Shown here piece by piece: positions 16,780-24,871 of a stretch of DNA of 64,000 nt. Both the position numbers and the translations under genes were made by a program. The DNA comes from Salinigranum marinum. Lineage in GTDB: Archaea > Halobacteriota > Halobacteria > Halobacteriales > Haloferacaceae. The stretch's first letter is position 1. Every line of letters begins with the position of its first letter. The notes under the pieces were generated by a model. The model did not search any database. It was not told the origin of the DNA and worked only from the letters and a program-made list of their open reading frames with translations. Location of the stretch: assembly GCF_024228675.1 (NCBI RefSeq), contig NZ_CP100461.1, forward strand, positions 3,221,398 to 3,285,397, in the 5' to 3' direction.

Positions 16780-18105
16780 ATGATCGTAGCGATGGTTCCC
16801 GACGACACTCCCTCGACACGCGACCGAACACGCCGGGCCTTCCTCCGCACCGGGACCGGGATGCTGACGGCCGGCCTGGCCACGCTCACGGCCGGTTGTA
16901 CCTCCGCGTTGCCGCCGCTCGGTGCCAGACAGCACTTCGGCCGCGTGAACGTCCCGCCCGCGGCCGATCCGACCTACCGGCGCTGGCTTCCCGCTCCGGG
17001 CTCGATCGACGGCTTCGACGCACCCGAGTACCGGTTCCTCCTCCGCCAGCCGACCGAACTCGACTATCCGGCCCCGGTGCGGTTCACCACCCCGCGGAAA
17101 CGGCTCGTCGCCGATCTCGACTACCTCGGCGTCGGCTACGCGGATTACGACCGCCTCCTGCGGACGCCGTTCGGAACCGTCCTCGACGGCGGGTTCGATC
17201 CGGCGGCCGTCAGGGCAACCCTCGACGAGACCGGCTACCGACGCGACGGGAGTTACGCCGGGTACGACGTGTTCGCCCGGGCCGACGCCCCGCGGCGAGC
17301 GGTGCTGGTCGACGGGGCGGTCGTCTGGGCGAGCAACCGCGTCCACGACCACCCGACCGTCGCCGCGCTCGTCGACGCCCACGAGGGGAACCTCCCGCGG
17401 TACCACGAGGAACGCGAGGCGTTCGAGCGAGTGACCGACGCGATCGGCGAGAGCCGGATGGTCGAGCACATCCCTCCGAACGACGTGCGGACGTGGACGA
17501 GCGCCGAGGGCTTTCGCTTCGACGGCGACACCGCCTACCACGTGCGGACGTTCTGCTACCCCGAGGGGGAGACACCGCCCGAGGACGAACTCCGACGACG
17601 GAGCAAGACGGGCACTGTCCTCACCCGGGAGGTCGAGGACACCGACTTCCGGATCGACGGGCGCCTGGTCACCGTCGAGGGCCGGATCCCGCCGGGCGAG
17701 GGGGTCCAGCCCTCGGCGGTCGACCCCTCGTATCCGCCCCACGTCACGTGGGGCTCCCGTCGTGGTTCGGAGACGGTGCGCATCCGCCACGAGGCAGGCG
17801 AGTCGGTCGCCGCCACCGACCTCGCCCTCTCGTTCGACGTGGCCCGCGCCGACGGCCGGTGGTCGGACCCGGTCCGGCGACTACTCTCGACGGACCTCGA
17901 CCGGGTCACCCCAGGCGACGCGGTGACGGTCGACGTCAGCGACGTCCCCGAGGTCACCGTGATTCGGCCGGCGGACGTCGACCCCGAGGTCGACGACCCG
18001 TACGCGAACGGCGACTCCCGTCCGGCGACGCGGCTGGAGCTCAGGTTCGCGCCCGACACCGTGGGGCGGACCCTGTTCAGCGTCGAGCTGGGGGCGGGAC
18101 GGTGA
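16780..18105 (+). CDS. Tat-exported lipoprotein of unknown function
   Basis: A 441-aa secreted protein. The N-terminus has RTRRAFLRTGTGML followed by LTAGC, i.e. a twin-arginine motif with lipobox (Cys about residue 40). The mature domain is soluble and mixed alpha/beta. It contains two similar halves in its first part (LVADLDYLGVGYADYDRLL and VRATLDETGYRRDGSYAGYDVF) and then GAVVWASNRVHDHPTVAALVDAHEG, which looks like a substrate-level self-comparison module seen in haloarchaeal lipoproteins, but I cannot name the family. A second ATG at 16792 is equally possible. It is divergent from orc1/cdc6. Confidence 0.78.
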   Translation: MIVAMVPDDTPSTRDRTRRAFLRTGTGMLTAGLATLTAGCTSALPPLGARQHFGRVNVPPAADPTYRRWLPAPGSIDGFDAPEYRFLLRQPTELDYPAPVRFTTPRKRLVADLDYLGVGYADYDRLLRTPFGTVLDGGFDPAAVRATLDETGYRRDGSYAGYDVFARADAPRRAVLVDGAVVWASNRVHDHPTVAALVDAHEGNLPRYHEEREAFERVTDAIGESRMVEHIPPNDVRTWTSAEGFRFDGDTAYHVRTFCYPEGETPPEDELRRRSKTGTVLTREVEDTDFRIDGRLVTVEGRIPPGEGVQPSAVDPSYPPHVTWGSRRGSETVRIRHEAGESVAATDLALSFDVARADGRWSDPVRRLLSTDLDRVTPGDAVTVDVSDVPEVTVIRPADVDPEVDDPYANGDSRPATRLELRFAPDTVGRTLFSVELGAGR

Positions 18106-18197
18106 CCGTCGCGGTCGGCGGGGTTCACGGCGTGCGCCGGCGGCCGACGGACCGGGAGGTGTGGGAGCCGTCGGCGGGCGATTTATTTCGCCGTGTC

Positions 18198-18557
18198 ATG
18201 AGTGACGAACCCGTGGCGGAGCAGCCGGATCTCTCGACCGTCGTCGGCCTACTCGACGACGAGCACGTCCGGTCGATACTGACCGAGACGAGCGCCGAAC
18301 CGCTGTCGGCGGCCGAGCTCGCGGAGCGGTGTGGCGTGTCCGACTCCGCGATCTACCGCCGGGTGGAGCGCCTCGTCGCCGCCGACCTGCTCTCCGAGCA
18401 GACGCGGCCGCGGAGCGACGGCCACCACGACACGGTGTACGTGGCGGCGCTCGAACGGTTCGAGCTCTCGGTCCGCAACGGCGACCTCGACTGGACGGTC
18501 GAGCGGGGAGAGACCGACGTCGCAGACGAACTGACGCGCCTCTGGGGGAAGTTCTGA
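18198..18557 (+). CDS. Winged helix-turn-helix transcription regulator
   Basis: A 119-aa ArsR-like DNA-binding protein. The helix-turn-helix is LSAAELAERCGVSDSAIYRRVERLVAADLL (about residues 36-66, in two pieces), followed by a beta wing with DGHHDTVYVAAL. The C-terminal extension FELSVRNGDLDWTVERGETDVADELTRLWGKF is typical of haloarchaeal regulators encoded just before a small membrane protein. The stop is one base from the ATG of that membrane protein, so the pair is co-transcribed. Ligand unknown. Confidence 0.82.
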   Translation: MSDEPVAEQPDLSTVVGLLDDEHVRSILTETSAEPLSAAELAERCGVSDSAIYRRVERLVAADLLSEQTRPRSDGHHDTVYVAALERFELSVRNGDLDWTVERGETDVADELTRLWGKF

Positions 18558-18558
18558 G

Positions 18559-18891
18559 ATGCTCGGGAACGGGTCGTTCGTGGGTCTGCTCGCGGGTGCG
18601 GCGGCGACCGGATCGGCGGCCGTCGGCCTCTACATCGGCTACCAGGCGTACCGCGGCCTCCGCCGCAACGACGAGCCGGCGATGCGATATCTCTCCGTCG
18701 GGATGGTCCTCCTGTTCGGCGTCACCTATCTGCTGGCGATCGTCGGCCAGGGGATGATCGCGTTCCACGTCGCCCCGCTGTCGTTCCAGGACGTCTTCCG
18801 GCTCCTCGTCCGCCTGCTCCAGCTCGCGGGGCTCGTGCTCATCGCCTACTCGCTCCGCGTGGCCGCGCGTGGCCGCGCGACCGGCAACTGA
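18559..18891 (+). CDS. Small membrane protein paired with a winged-helix regulator (DUF7521-like)
   Basis: A 110-aa protein with three predicted transmembrane helices (about 8-28, 46-66, 83-103) and an arginine-rich loop YQAYRGLRRNDEPAMRYLSVG after the first. This pattern is shared by a haloarchaeal family I recall as DUF7521, nearly always encoded next to a winged-helix regulator as here. It may sense membrane state and control its partner, or be controlled by it; that is inference. The single-base spacing to the regulator supports co-translation. Confidence 0.72.
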   Translation: MLGNGSFVGLLAGAAATGSAAVGLYIGYQAYRGLRRNDEPAMRYLSVGMVLLFGVTYLLAIVGQGMIAFHVAPLSFQDVFRLLVRLLQLAGLVLIAYSLRVAARGRATGN

Positions 18892-18927
18892 GGCCGGACA
18901 TCCGAATTCGAGCCCAGAAACGCTCCG

Positions 18928-20898
18928 TCAGAACTTCTCCAGCAGTCGCGCGTAGAAGCCGGTGTCGTCCTCGCCGGCGAGTTTCTCGACGATCAACTCG
19001 GGCGTCGACCGGGCGAGACGGTCTTTCACCGGCGAGCGGTTCACCACCAGTTCGCCGTCTTCGAGGCCGACCGCCTCGATCCCGTCGACCGCCACCGCAA
19101 AGCCCGCGGCGTCGCGGATCTCGCCGGCGAGGTGCGAGACGAACACCCCCGTCGCGTCCTGCGCGTCGAGGGCTTCGAGGATGCCGGCGATGATCTTCGC
19201 GGAGGCACCCGGCTCGGTGATTGATTCGAGTTCGTCGACCAGGACGAGGCGATCGGACGCGCCGTCGACGACACCCGCGAAGTCGCGGAGCGTCGACTCG
19301 AACGCGCCCGCGTCGAGCGTCCCTTGGGACTTGGCGTAGTAGTGGAGCTCGGAGACGCGGTCCAGTCGGACCCGCTCGGCGGGGACGGGAAACCCCATGT
19401 GGGCGAGGACGACGACGAGTGCGACCAGATCCAGCGTCGATGTCTTCCCACCGGAGTTCACCCCCGACAGGAGCGTCACGCCCTCGACGGCGTAGTCGAC
19501 GGGGTCGACCGACTCGAAGGGCACGTCCAGGAGGAGAGAACGGCCGCCCTCGATCTCGAACCCCTCGCCCCCGAACTCGGGAACGACGCAGTCGAAGTCG
19601 TCGGCGAACCGAGCGACCGCGAGTTCGACGTCGAGTTCGAGCGCGTCTCTCACCAGGGTCTCGACCGGCGCGCGGAGGTCGGACAGCTCCGCGGCGAGGT
19701 CGCGCTTCAGCCGTTCGGCCCGCTGGTCACGGGCGGCGGTCAGTTCGGTCCTGAGTCGGGAGACCGCCTCGTCCCGACGGCCGACCGGGAAGGTCGGGTC
19801 GCCGCCGAAGACGCGCCGCCCGAGTTCGGTCTCTCCCGCGTCGAGGTCGAGTGCGTCGACGAGGTGGTCGCGGGCGGCGTCGACGGCGTCGTCGTACTCG
19901 TCGGCCAACTCCCTCGACAGGAGCGAGTCGATGCGGGCACCCTGTTCGACCAGCGAGAGGAAGTCCGTCCCCTCGATGGTGACGTCGCGCTCGCGGATCG
20001 CCTCCCGGAGGCGGTCGTTGGCGACGGACTCGGCCGTCGACACCGCGGCGTCGAGGTCGTCGACAGCGCGGACGAGGCGGTCGAGGTCGGCGTCGCCGAC
20101 GGGGGTACCGTCGTCGTCTAGCCGTGAAAGCGCCTCACGGAGGCGGCCGAGGTCACACGGCGGGTCGACGCCCGCGACCTCGTGGACGTCGGCCGCCGCG
20201 AGGATCGGACCGCGGTTGGCCGCGAAGAAGGCGAGCACGCGTTCGGGGACGATCTCGTCGGCCTGCTCGATCGCGTCCGGGCGGACGCGCACGTCGCCCG
20301 TGACGTCGACGCCTGCAAACGTCTCGTCCAGAGCGACGACGGTCGAGTACGACCGGGCGAGTTCGGCGAGGCCGCGCGCGTCGTCAACGACCTCGACGGA
20401 GAGTTCGGGGAAGGCCTCTTTCGCCTCGGTGTACCGCTCCGCGTCGACGGTCGCGAGACAGCGCTCGCGGACCCGGACGGCCGGCGGTGACCGGAGGGGT
20501 CGAACTCCGCCGAGCGCGGCGCGGACCGTCTCGTCTGCGGATTGTTCGACCGCGCGGTCGACGAACGCTCGGACCTCGTCGATCCGGGAGGCCGACGCAG
20601 TGGGGAAGAACGTCTCGACGCGCTTGCCGGCGTACGCCGTGACCGTCCGCTCCTTGAGGAGACCGAGGACGCCCCGATACACCTCGGTCGCGCGGTCGGT
20701 CGCCAGAAAGCCGCCGTCGTCGCCGTGGTCGTGACGGATGGCCGCCCGCGCGATGCTGGCGGCGCGACCCTCGGAGATGCCGGGGGCCTCGGCGAGCGTG
20801 GCGACATCGCCGGCGCGGAGCGCCCCCTCGGGGTCGTCGAGTTCCGTCAGCGCCGCCGCCGTCTTCTCGCCGATCCCCGAGATAGCCGTCAGGTCCAT
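18928..20898 (-). CDS. MutS-like ATPase with N-terminal helix-hairpin-helix
   Basis: A 656-aa protein. Residues 1-55 form a helix-hairpin-helix pair (ISGIGEKTAAAL and APGISEGRAASIA) that binds DNA without sequence preference. The middle is a long alpha-helical clamp/core region. The C-terminal ATPase matches the MutS family: Walker A GVNSGGKT at 479-486, Walker B LVLVDELES at 551-559, and the HL of SHLAGE at 589. The mismatch-recognition domain with its Phe-x-Glu motif is absent, so this is one of the archaeal MutS-related ATPases, not MutS1. A role in recombination or repair is likely. The start at MDLTAISGIG is supported by the domain boundary. It is divergent from larE. Confidence 0.88.
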   Translation of the reverse strand: MDLTAISGIGEKTAAALTELDDPEGALRAGDVATLAEAPGISEGRAASIARAAIRHDHGDDGGFLATDRATEVYRGVLGLLKERTVTAYAGKRVETFFPTASASRIDEVRAFVDRAVEQSADETVRAALGGVRPLRSPPAVRVRERCLATVDAERYTEAKEAFPELSVEVVDDARGLAELARSYSTVVALDETFAGVDVTGDVRVRPDAIEQADEIVPERVLAFFAANRGPILAAADVHEVAGVDPPCDLGRLREALSRLDDDGTPVGDADLDRLVRAVDDLDAAVSTAESVANDRLREAIRERDVTIEGTDFLSLVEQGARIDSLLSRELADEYDDAVDAARDHLVDALDLDAGETELGRRVFGGDPTFPVGRRDEAVSRLRTELTAARDQRAERLKRDLAAELSDLRAPVETLVRDALELDVELAVARFADDFDCVVPEFGGEGFEIEGGRSLLLDVPFESVDPVDYAVEGVTLLSGVNSGGKTSTLDLVALVVVLAHMGFPVPAERVRLDRVSELHYYAKSQGTLDAGAFESTLRDFAGVVDGASDRLVLVDELESITEPGASAKIIAGILEALDAQDATGVFVSHLAGEIRDAAGFAVAVDGIEAVGLEDGELVVNRSPVKDRLARSTPELIVEKLAGEDDTGFYARLLEKF

Positions 20899-21028
20899 TC
20901 GGGTGTGGCTATCGCGCCGGCCGACAAAACCTTGCGGGTCGGTTCGGTGCCGTCCGCTCCGCCGCGCTACGGAGGCGACGGACTGCCGAGTCGCGCCGCT
21001 TTTGCCCCTCGACCAGGTACGGGGTGGC

Positions 21029-21913
21029 ATGACGACGGCCACGACGACAGCGAAGGCCGACGGGGTCCGGGACGCGCTCGCGGAGCGGTCGGGCGTCCTG
21101 GTCGCCTTCTCGGGCGGTGTCGACTCCAGTGTCGTCGCCGCGCTCGCGCACGACGCCCTCGGCGACGACGCCGTCGCGTGCACCGCCAAGAGCGAGACGC
21201 TCCCGGACGCGGAACTGGACGAGGCGCGCCGAGTCGCAAGCGAGATCGGCATCCGCCACGAGGTCGTCGAGTTCTCCGAACTCGACAACCCCGACTTCGT
21301 GCAGAACGACGGCGACCGCTGTTACCACTGCCGGACGATGCGGCTCGGGCGGATGTACGACGTCGCCCGCGACCTCGGCATCGAGACGGTCTGCGACGGG
21401 ACGAACGCCTCCGACCCCGGTGAGGGACACCGGCCCGGACTCCGGGCGGTCGAGGAACTGGAGGTGTTCTCCCCGCTTCTCACCCACGACATCACCAAAG
21501 CAGAGGTGCGCGACCTCGCCGAGTCGTACGGGCTCTCGGTGGCCGACAAGCCCGCGATGGCCTGTCTCTCCTCGCGGATTCCCACGGGGATCGAGGTCAC
21601 GGAGGAGCGACTCACCCGCGTCGAGCGCGCGGAGTCGCTCCTGCGCGAGTGGGGCTTTTCCCAGTTCCGCGTCCGCGACCACGACGGCCTCGCCCGGGTC
21701 GAGGTCGGGGTCGACGAGCTGGAGCGAGCGCTCGACCCCGAGTTCGCCCGTGCGGCACACGAACACCTCTCGGAGATCGGGTTCGATCACGTGACGCTCG
21801 ACCTCGCCGGCTACCGGACGGGGAGCGTGAGCCCCGGCGGCGACGAGGCCGACGACCCCGACGAACCGCTCGTCGAGGACGTCTTCGAACGGGGCTATCC
21901 GCTCGACGAGTGA
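21029..21913 (+). CDS. larE: ATP-dependent sacrificial sulfur transferase LarE
   Basis: A 294-aa PP-loop pyrophosphatase-type enzyme that activates the pincer precursor with AMP and inserts sulfur, giving pyridinium-3,5-bisthiocarboxylate mononucleotide. The PP-loop SGGVDSS is at 28-34. Three cysteines are placed as C98 and C101 (DRCYHCRTM) and C179 (AMACLSSRIPTG). The single-Cys enzymes sacrifice the cysteine at the last position, whereas three-Cys enzymes are reported to hold a [4Fe-4S] cluster that delivers sulfide catalytically, so this protein is probably the cluster type. LarB is 9 kb away in this window. The start is the ATG giving MTTATTTAKADG. Confidence 0.93.
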   Translation: MTTATTTAKADGVRDALAERSGVLVAFSGGVDSSVVAALAHDALGDDAVACTAKSETLPDAELDEARRVASEIGIRHEVVEFSELDNPDFVQNDGDRCYHCRTMRLGRMYDVARDLGIETVCDGTNASDPGEGHRPGLRAVEELEVFSPLLTHDITKAEVRDLAESYGLSVADKPAMACLSSRIPTGIEVTEERLTRVERAESLLREWGFSQFRVRDHDGLARVEVGVDELERALDPEFARAAHEHLSEIGFDHVTLDLAGYRTGSVSPGGDEADDPDEPLVEDVFERGYPLDE

Positions 21914-21942
21914 CTCTTTAGCCGTCGGTCGAACCGACTCGA

Positions 21943-22587
21943 CTACGCGACCGTCTCCGAGTCGACCGTGAGCGACTCGGGGAGGTGGCTGGTGTCGTTC
22001 TGGCGCACGACGCGTGGCTCGGACGCGACGATCTCGTTGATCGCGCAGTTGTCCTGATCGATCTCGAGGATCGAGTCGACGACGTCGTACCCTCGTATCG
22101 AGCCGACGAGCAGCCGGATCGGCCCGCCGTGTGCGACGACGACGACCGTCTCGTCCGGCGTCAGGTCGGCGTGGAGCCGTTCCCACGCGGCGAGGACGCG
22201 GTCGCGTGACTCGATCACCGTCTCGCCGCTGTCAGGCCGGGCGGTCGCCGCCGCGACACCCGACTGCCCGAGCGCGTACTCGGGGTGGTCGCCGAACAGG
22301 TCGGTCACGGAGAGCCCCTGCATGCATCCGAAGTCGCGTTCGCGCCACCCCTCGTCCGTCTCCAGGTCGACGCCGGTCGCCCGTGCGACGTGCCGCGCGG
22401 TCTCTACGGCCCGCCTGAGGTCCGACGAAACGAGTCGGCCGACGTCGGCCGTCGACGCGAGCGCGGCACCGAGCGCCGCCGCCTGGTCGTGTCCTCGGTC
22501 CGTGAGCGGCGTTGGCGCCCACCCCTGAACGCGCCCGCTCCGGTTCCACGTCGTCTCTCCGTGTCGAGCGAGAAGTACCGTCGCCAT
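21943..22587 (-). CDS. Histidine phosphatase family protein
   Basis: A 214-aa member of the phosphoglycerate-mutase-like superfamily. The phosphohistidine motif is LARHGETTWN (His9 region), the second active-site histidine is in VVAHGGPIR, and an acid is provided by WRERDFG. Length and motif layout fit the broad-specificity phosphatase (GpmB/PhoE-like) group. The substrate is not evident. The start at MATVLLARHGET is the standard family start. Confidence 0.88.
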   Translation of the reverse strand: MATVLLARHGETTWNRSGRVQGWAPTPLTDRGHDQAAALGAALASTADVGRLVSSDLRRAVETARHVARATGVDLETDEGWRERDFGCMQGLSVTDLFGDHPEYALGQSGVAAATARPDSGETVIESRDRVLAAWERLHADLTPDETVVVVAHGGPIRLLVGSIRGYDVVDSILEIDQDNCAINEIVASEPRVVRQNDTSHLPESLTVDSETVA

Positions 22588-22690
22588 GGACGGTCTACAT
22601 CGCGTGGATGAATGAGCATTGCCGTGGTCGCGCGCATCGACTCGCCGACCAGACGGCACGTTCACGTCCTGAGACGGCGTTCGTTCCGGT

Positions 22691-23173
22691 ATGGAACTCA
22701 CGACGCACGTCGAGATCGACGCGCCACCCGAACGAGTCTGGACCGTCCTCACCGACTTCGACCGCTACCACGAGTGGAACCCGTTCATGCGAGTCGGCGG
22801 GCGTGCGAACGAGGACGCGCGGCTCCACGTGGAACTGTTCCCGCCGGGGTCCCGCGCGACCCGCTTCCGCCCGACGGTGACGCGGGCAGAGCCGAACCGG
22901 GAACTCCGCTGGCTCGGTCATCTCTGGACGACCGGCCTCTTCGACGGCGAACACCGGTTCGTGCTCGACCCGCTCGACGGCGGGACCAGAACCTCTCTGA
23001 CCCACGCGGAGTCGGTGTCAGGAGTTCTCACGCCGCTCGCCTGGCGGCTCGTGGGGGATGCGACCGGTCGCGGCTTCGAGGCGATGAACGCGGCGCTGAA
23101 GGGTCGCGTCGAGTCGATGGTCGGCGACGTGGACGAGGGGGTCGACGAACGACGAACCGAGTCTACTCACTGA
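22691..23173 (+). CDS. SRPBCC-domain protein
   Basis: A 160-aa protein with the START/SRPBCC helix-grip fold, recognised by the N-terminus MELTTHVEIDAPPERVWTVL, the D-x-x-x-Y-x-x-W-N-P element (DFDRYHEWNPF) and the C-terminal helix with GFEAMNAALKGRVE. Such proteins bind small hydrophobic ligands. The closest impression is the polyketide-cyclase-like group often seen in haloarchaea. It diverges from the phosphatase gene; no ligand can be proposed. Confidence 0.82.
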   Translation: MELTTHVEIDAPPERVWTVLTDFDRYHEWNPFMRVGGRANEDARLHVELFPPGSRATRFRPTVTRAEPNRELRWLGHLWTTGLFDGEHRFVLDPLDGGTRTSLTHAESVSGVLTPLAWRLVGDATGRGFEAMNAALKGRVESMVGDVDEGVDERRTESTH

Positions 23174-23355
23174 CCGGCCTACCGATCGGCGTCGGGGCGA
23201 ACAGGCGACACGGGTCGTGCCGCAGAGCGGTGTGTCGCACGACCGCTGACGCTCCACGGTGACGGTCAGTTCACGCGACGGGGTGGCCGCGGGATCGAAT
23301 ATAAAGCCTCGCCCGTTCCGGCCGGTCGCGGTGTCGCCCGAACGGTGCCGTAGCG

Positions 23356-24765
23356 TCACCGGTTGACCCACCGCAACAACAGGAGCGTCCCCTCGAACAG
23401 CACGATCATGGTCGCGGCGATGATGATCGGTGCCATCCCCGTCGGATCCGGCGAGACGAGGAAGGAGACACCGAGGAAGCCACCCCAGAACAGCAGGCGC
23501 TTCTCGGTGAGCCACCGTCGCGTGACGAGGTTCATCATGATCGCGAGCATGATGAAAAGCGGGATCTGGAAGACGAGCGCCATGTAACCCATCAGGACGA
23601 GGATGAGGCCGAACGTCTCCTTGAGTCCGAACGCGATGACGGCGGTGCCGATGGTGTAGGAGGTGAAGTACGCGAAGATGGCGGGGAGGACGACGAAGTG
23701 GGCGAACGCGACGCCGACGAACGCGAGGATCAGACTCGTCGGAACGGCGGCGAGGTAGTACTTCCGCTCTTTGGGGTAGAGTCCGGGACGCATGAACCGA
23801 TACGTCTGGTAGACGAAGACGGGGAGGCCGACGACGAACCCGGCGAGGCCGGCGACTTTGAACTCGGTGAGGATGAGTTCGAGCGGGCCGTACAGCCGCG
23901 GCCTCCGGGACTCGATCGTCGTCGCCCCGGGGATGTGCGAGTTCCACAGGAAGTTGACGAGGTCGTCGGCGATGGGGAAGACGACGACGGCGACGACGCC
24001 GGCGAGGATGAAGACGATCCCCAACCGGCGAACCATCTCCTCGATGTGGTCCGCCAGCGGCATCTCAACGTCGGAGTCCGGACCGTCGAAGACGCCGTCG
24101 TCGTCGAACGACTGCCCAGAGGCTGACACCGAGTCAGCGAAGTCGCCGCTCACGGTCGGACTCCCGTCGACGTCCGGCGACTCCATGACGGCCGCCCCGG
24201 AGTCGGACGACGTCGTGGTGGCCGCCGTGTCGCTGTTCGCCGCTTCGTCGCCCTGGCCGACAGTGCCGTCGACGCGAGCGGCGTCGGTGTCGACGAACCC
24301 TCCGGACGGATCGGGATCCTGCTCGGCTGGCTCGGCCGGCTCGCTCTCGACAGTCGTCTCGGCCCCGTCGTCCGTGTCGGCGTCGGCCGCGGTTCCATCG
24401 CTCACTGACGATCCGAACTCGAACTCCGAGGTGGCGGCCTCCGTGCCGTCGATGTCGACGTCGCCGCTCCCGTCCGCCGGTGTTCCGTCTTCGACTCGAT
24501 CGCCGACCGCGGCCTCGAACCGGTCGGCTCCCGTTGCGTCGGGGTCGGTTCCGGTGTCCCCGTCGGCGCTCTCGCTCGCCGGCTCATCGGCTTCGCTCTC
24601 GTCCCCCGATTCGACACCGCCGGTTTCGACTACGGCGTCGGAGTCGGGGTCGTCACCGCGTGTAACGTCCGGCGACGAGTCGGCTGTCGCCTCGGACTCG
24701 GCGTCCGCTGCGACGTCCGTGTTGTCACCGGATCGAGACCCGCGCGGCTCCGGATCGTCAGCCAT
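23356..24765 (-). CDS. tatC: Twin-arginine translocase subunit TatC with long acidic N-terminal extension
   Basis: A 469-aa protein. Residues from about 235 to the end form a complete six-helix TatC (PLADHIEEMVRRL at the N-terminus of the core, FVYQTYRFMRPGL in the first cytoplasmic loop, and PDPTGM before the last helices). The roughly 235 preceding residues are nearly free of hydrophobic residues, very rich in Asp, Glu, Ser, Thr and Gly, and would be cytoplasmic. This is the haloarchaeal TatCo type. TatC recognises twin-arginine signal peptides and is important in haloarchaea, where most secretion uses Tat. It is divergent from the double-length tatC (tatCt) and both are preceded by AT-rich boxes. 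Confidence 0.93.
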   Translation of the reverse strand: MADDPEPRGSRSGDNTDVAADAESEATADSSPDVTRGDDPDSDAVVETGGVESGDESEADEPASESADGDTGTDPDATGADRFEAAVGDRVEDGTPADGSGDVDIDGTEAATSEFEFGSSVSDGTAADADTDDGAETTVESEPAEPAEQDPDPSGGFVDTDAARVDGTVGQGDEAANSDTAATTTSSDSGAAVMESPDVDGSPTVSGDFADSVSASGQSFDDDGVFDGPDSDVEMPLADHIEEMVRRLGIVFILAGVVAVVVFPIADDLVNFLWNSHIPGATTIESRRPRLYGPLELILTEFKVAGLAGFVVGLPVFVYQTYRFMRPGLYPKERKYYLAAVPTSLILAFVGVAFAHFVVLPAIFAYFTSYTIGTAVIAFGLKETFGLILVLMGYMALVFQIPLFIMLAIMMNLVTRRWLTEKRLLFWGGFLGVSFLVSPDPTGMAPIIIAATMIVLFEGTLLLLRWVNR

Positions 24766-24789
24766 TCGTTCGGAATAGGCCACCCGGCC

Positions 24790-24797
24790 ATTATAGG
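24790..24797 (-). promoter_or_regulatory. TATA-like box of tatC
   Basis: Reverse-strand CCTATAAT lies 25-32 nt before the tatC start at 24765, within the 106-bp region shared with the divergent tatCt gene. Confidence 0.5.
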
Positions 24798-24871
24798 CCT
24801 TTTTCCATCGGCTCACCGAGAACGAGTCACGATGAAAAAGGTTGATAACGACTAACCGACTCCCATCACGT

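Noticed and set aside
15166-17790. Open frame of 874 codons on the minus strand across several genes
   Set aside because: It is antisense or out of frame to the SDR end, orc1/cdc6 and the Tat lipoprotein, is extremely rich in Arg, Gly and Ala, and has no domain. Long shadow frames are normal at this GC content.
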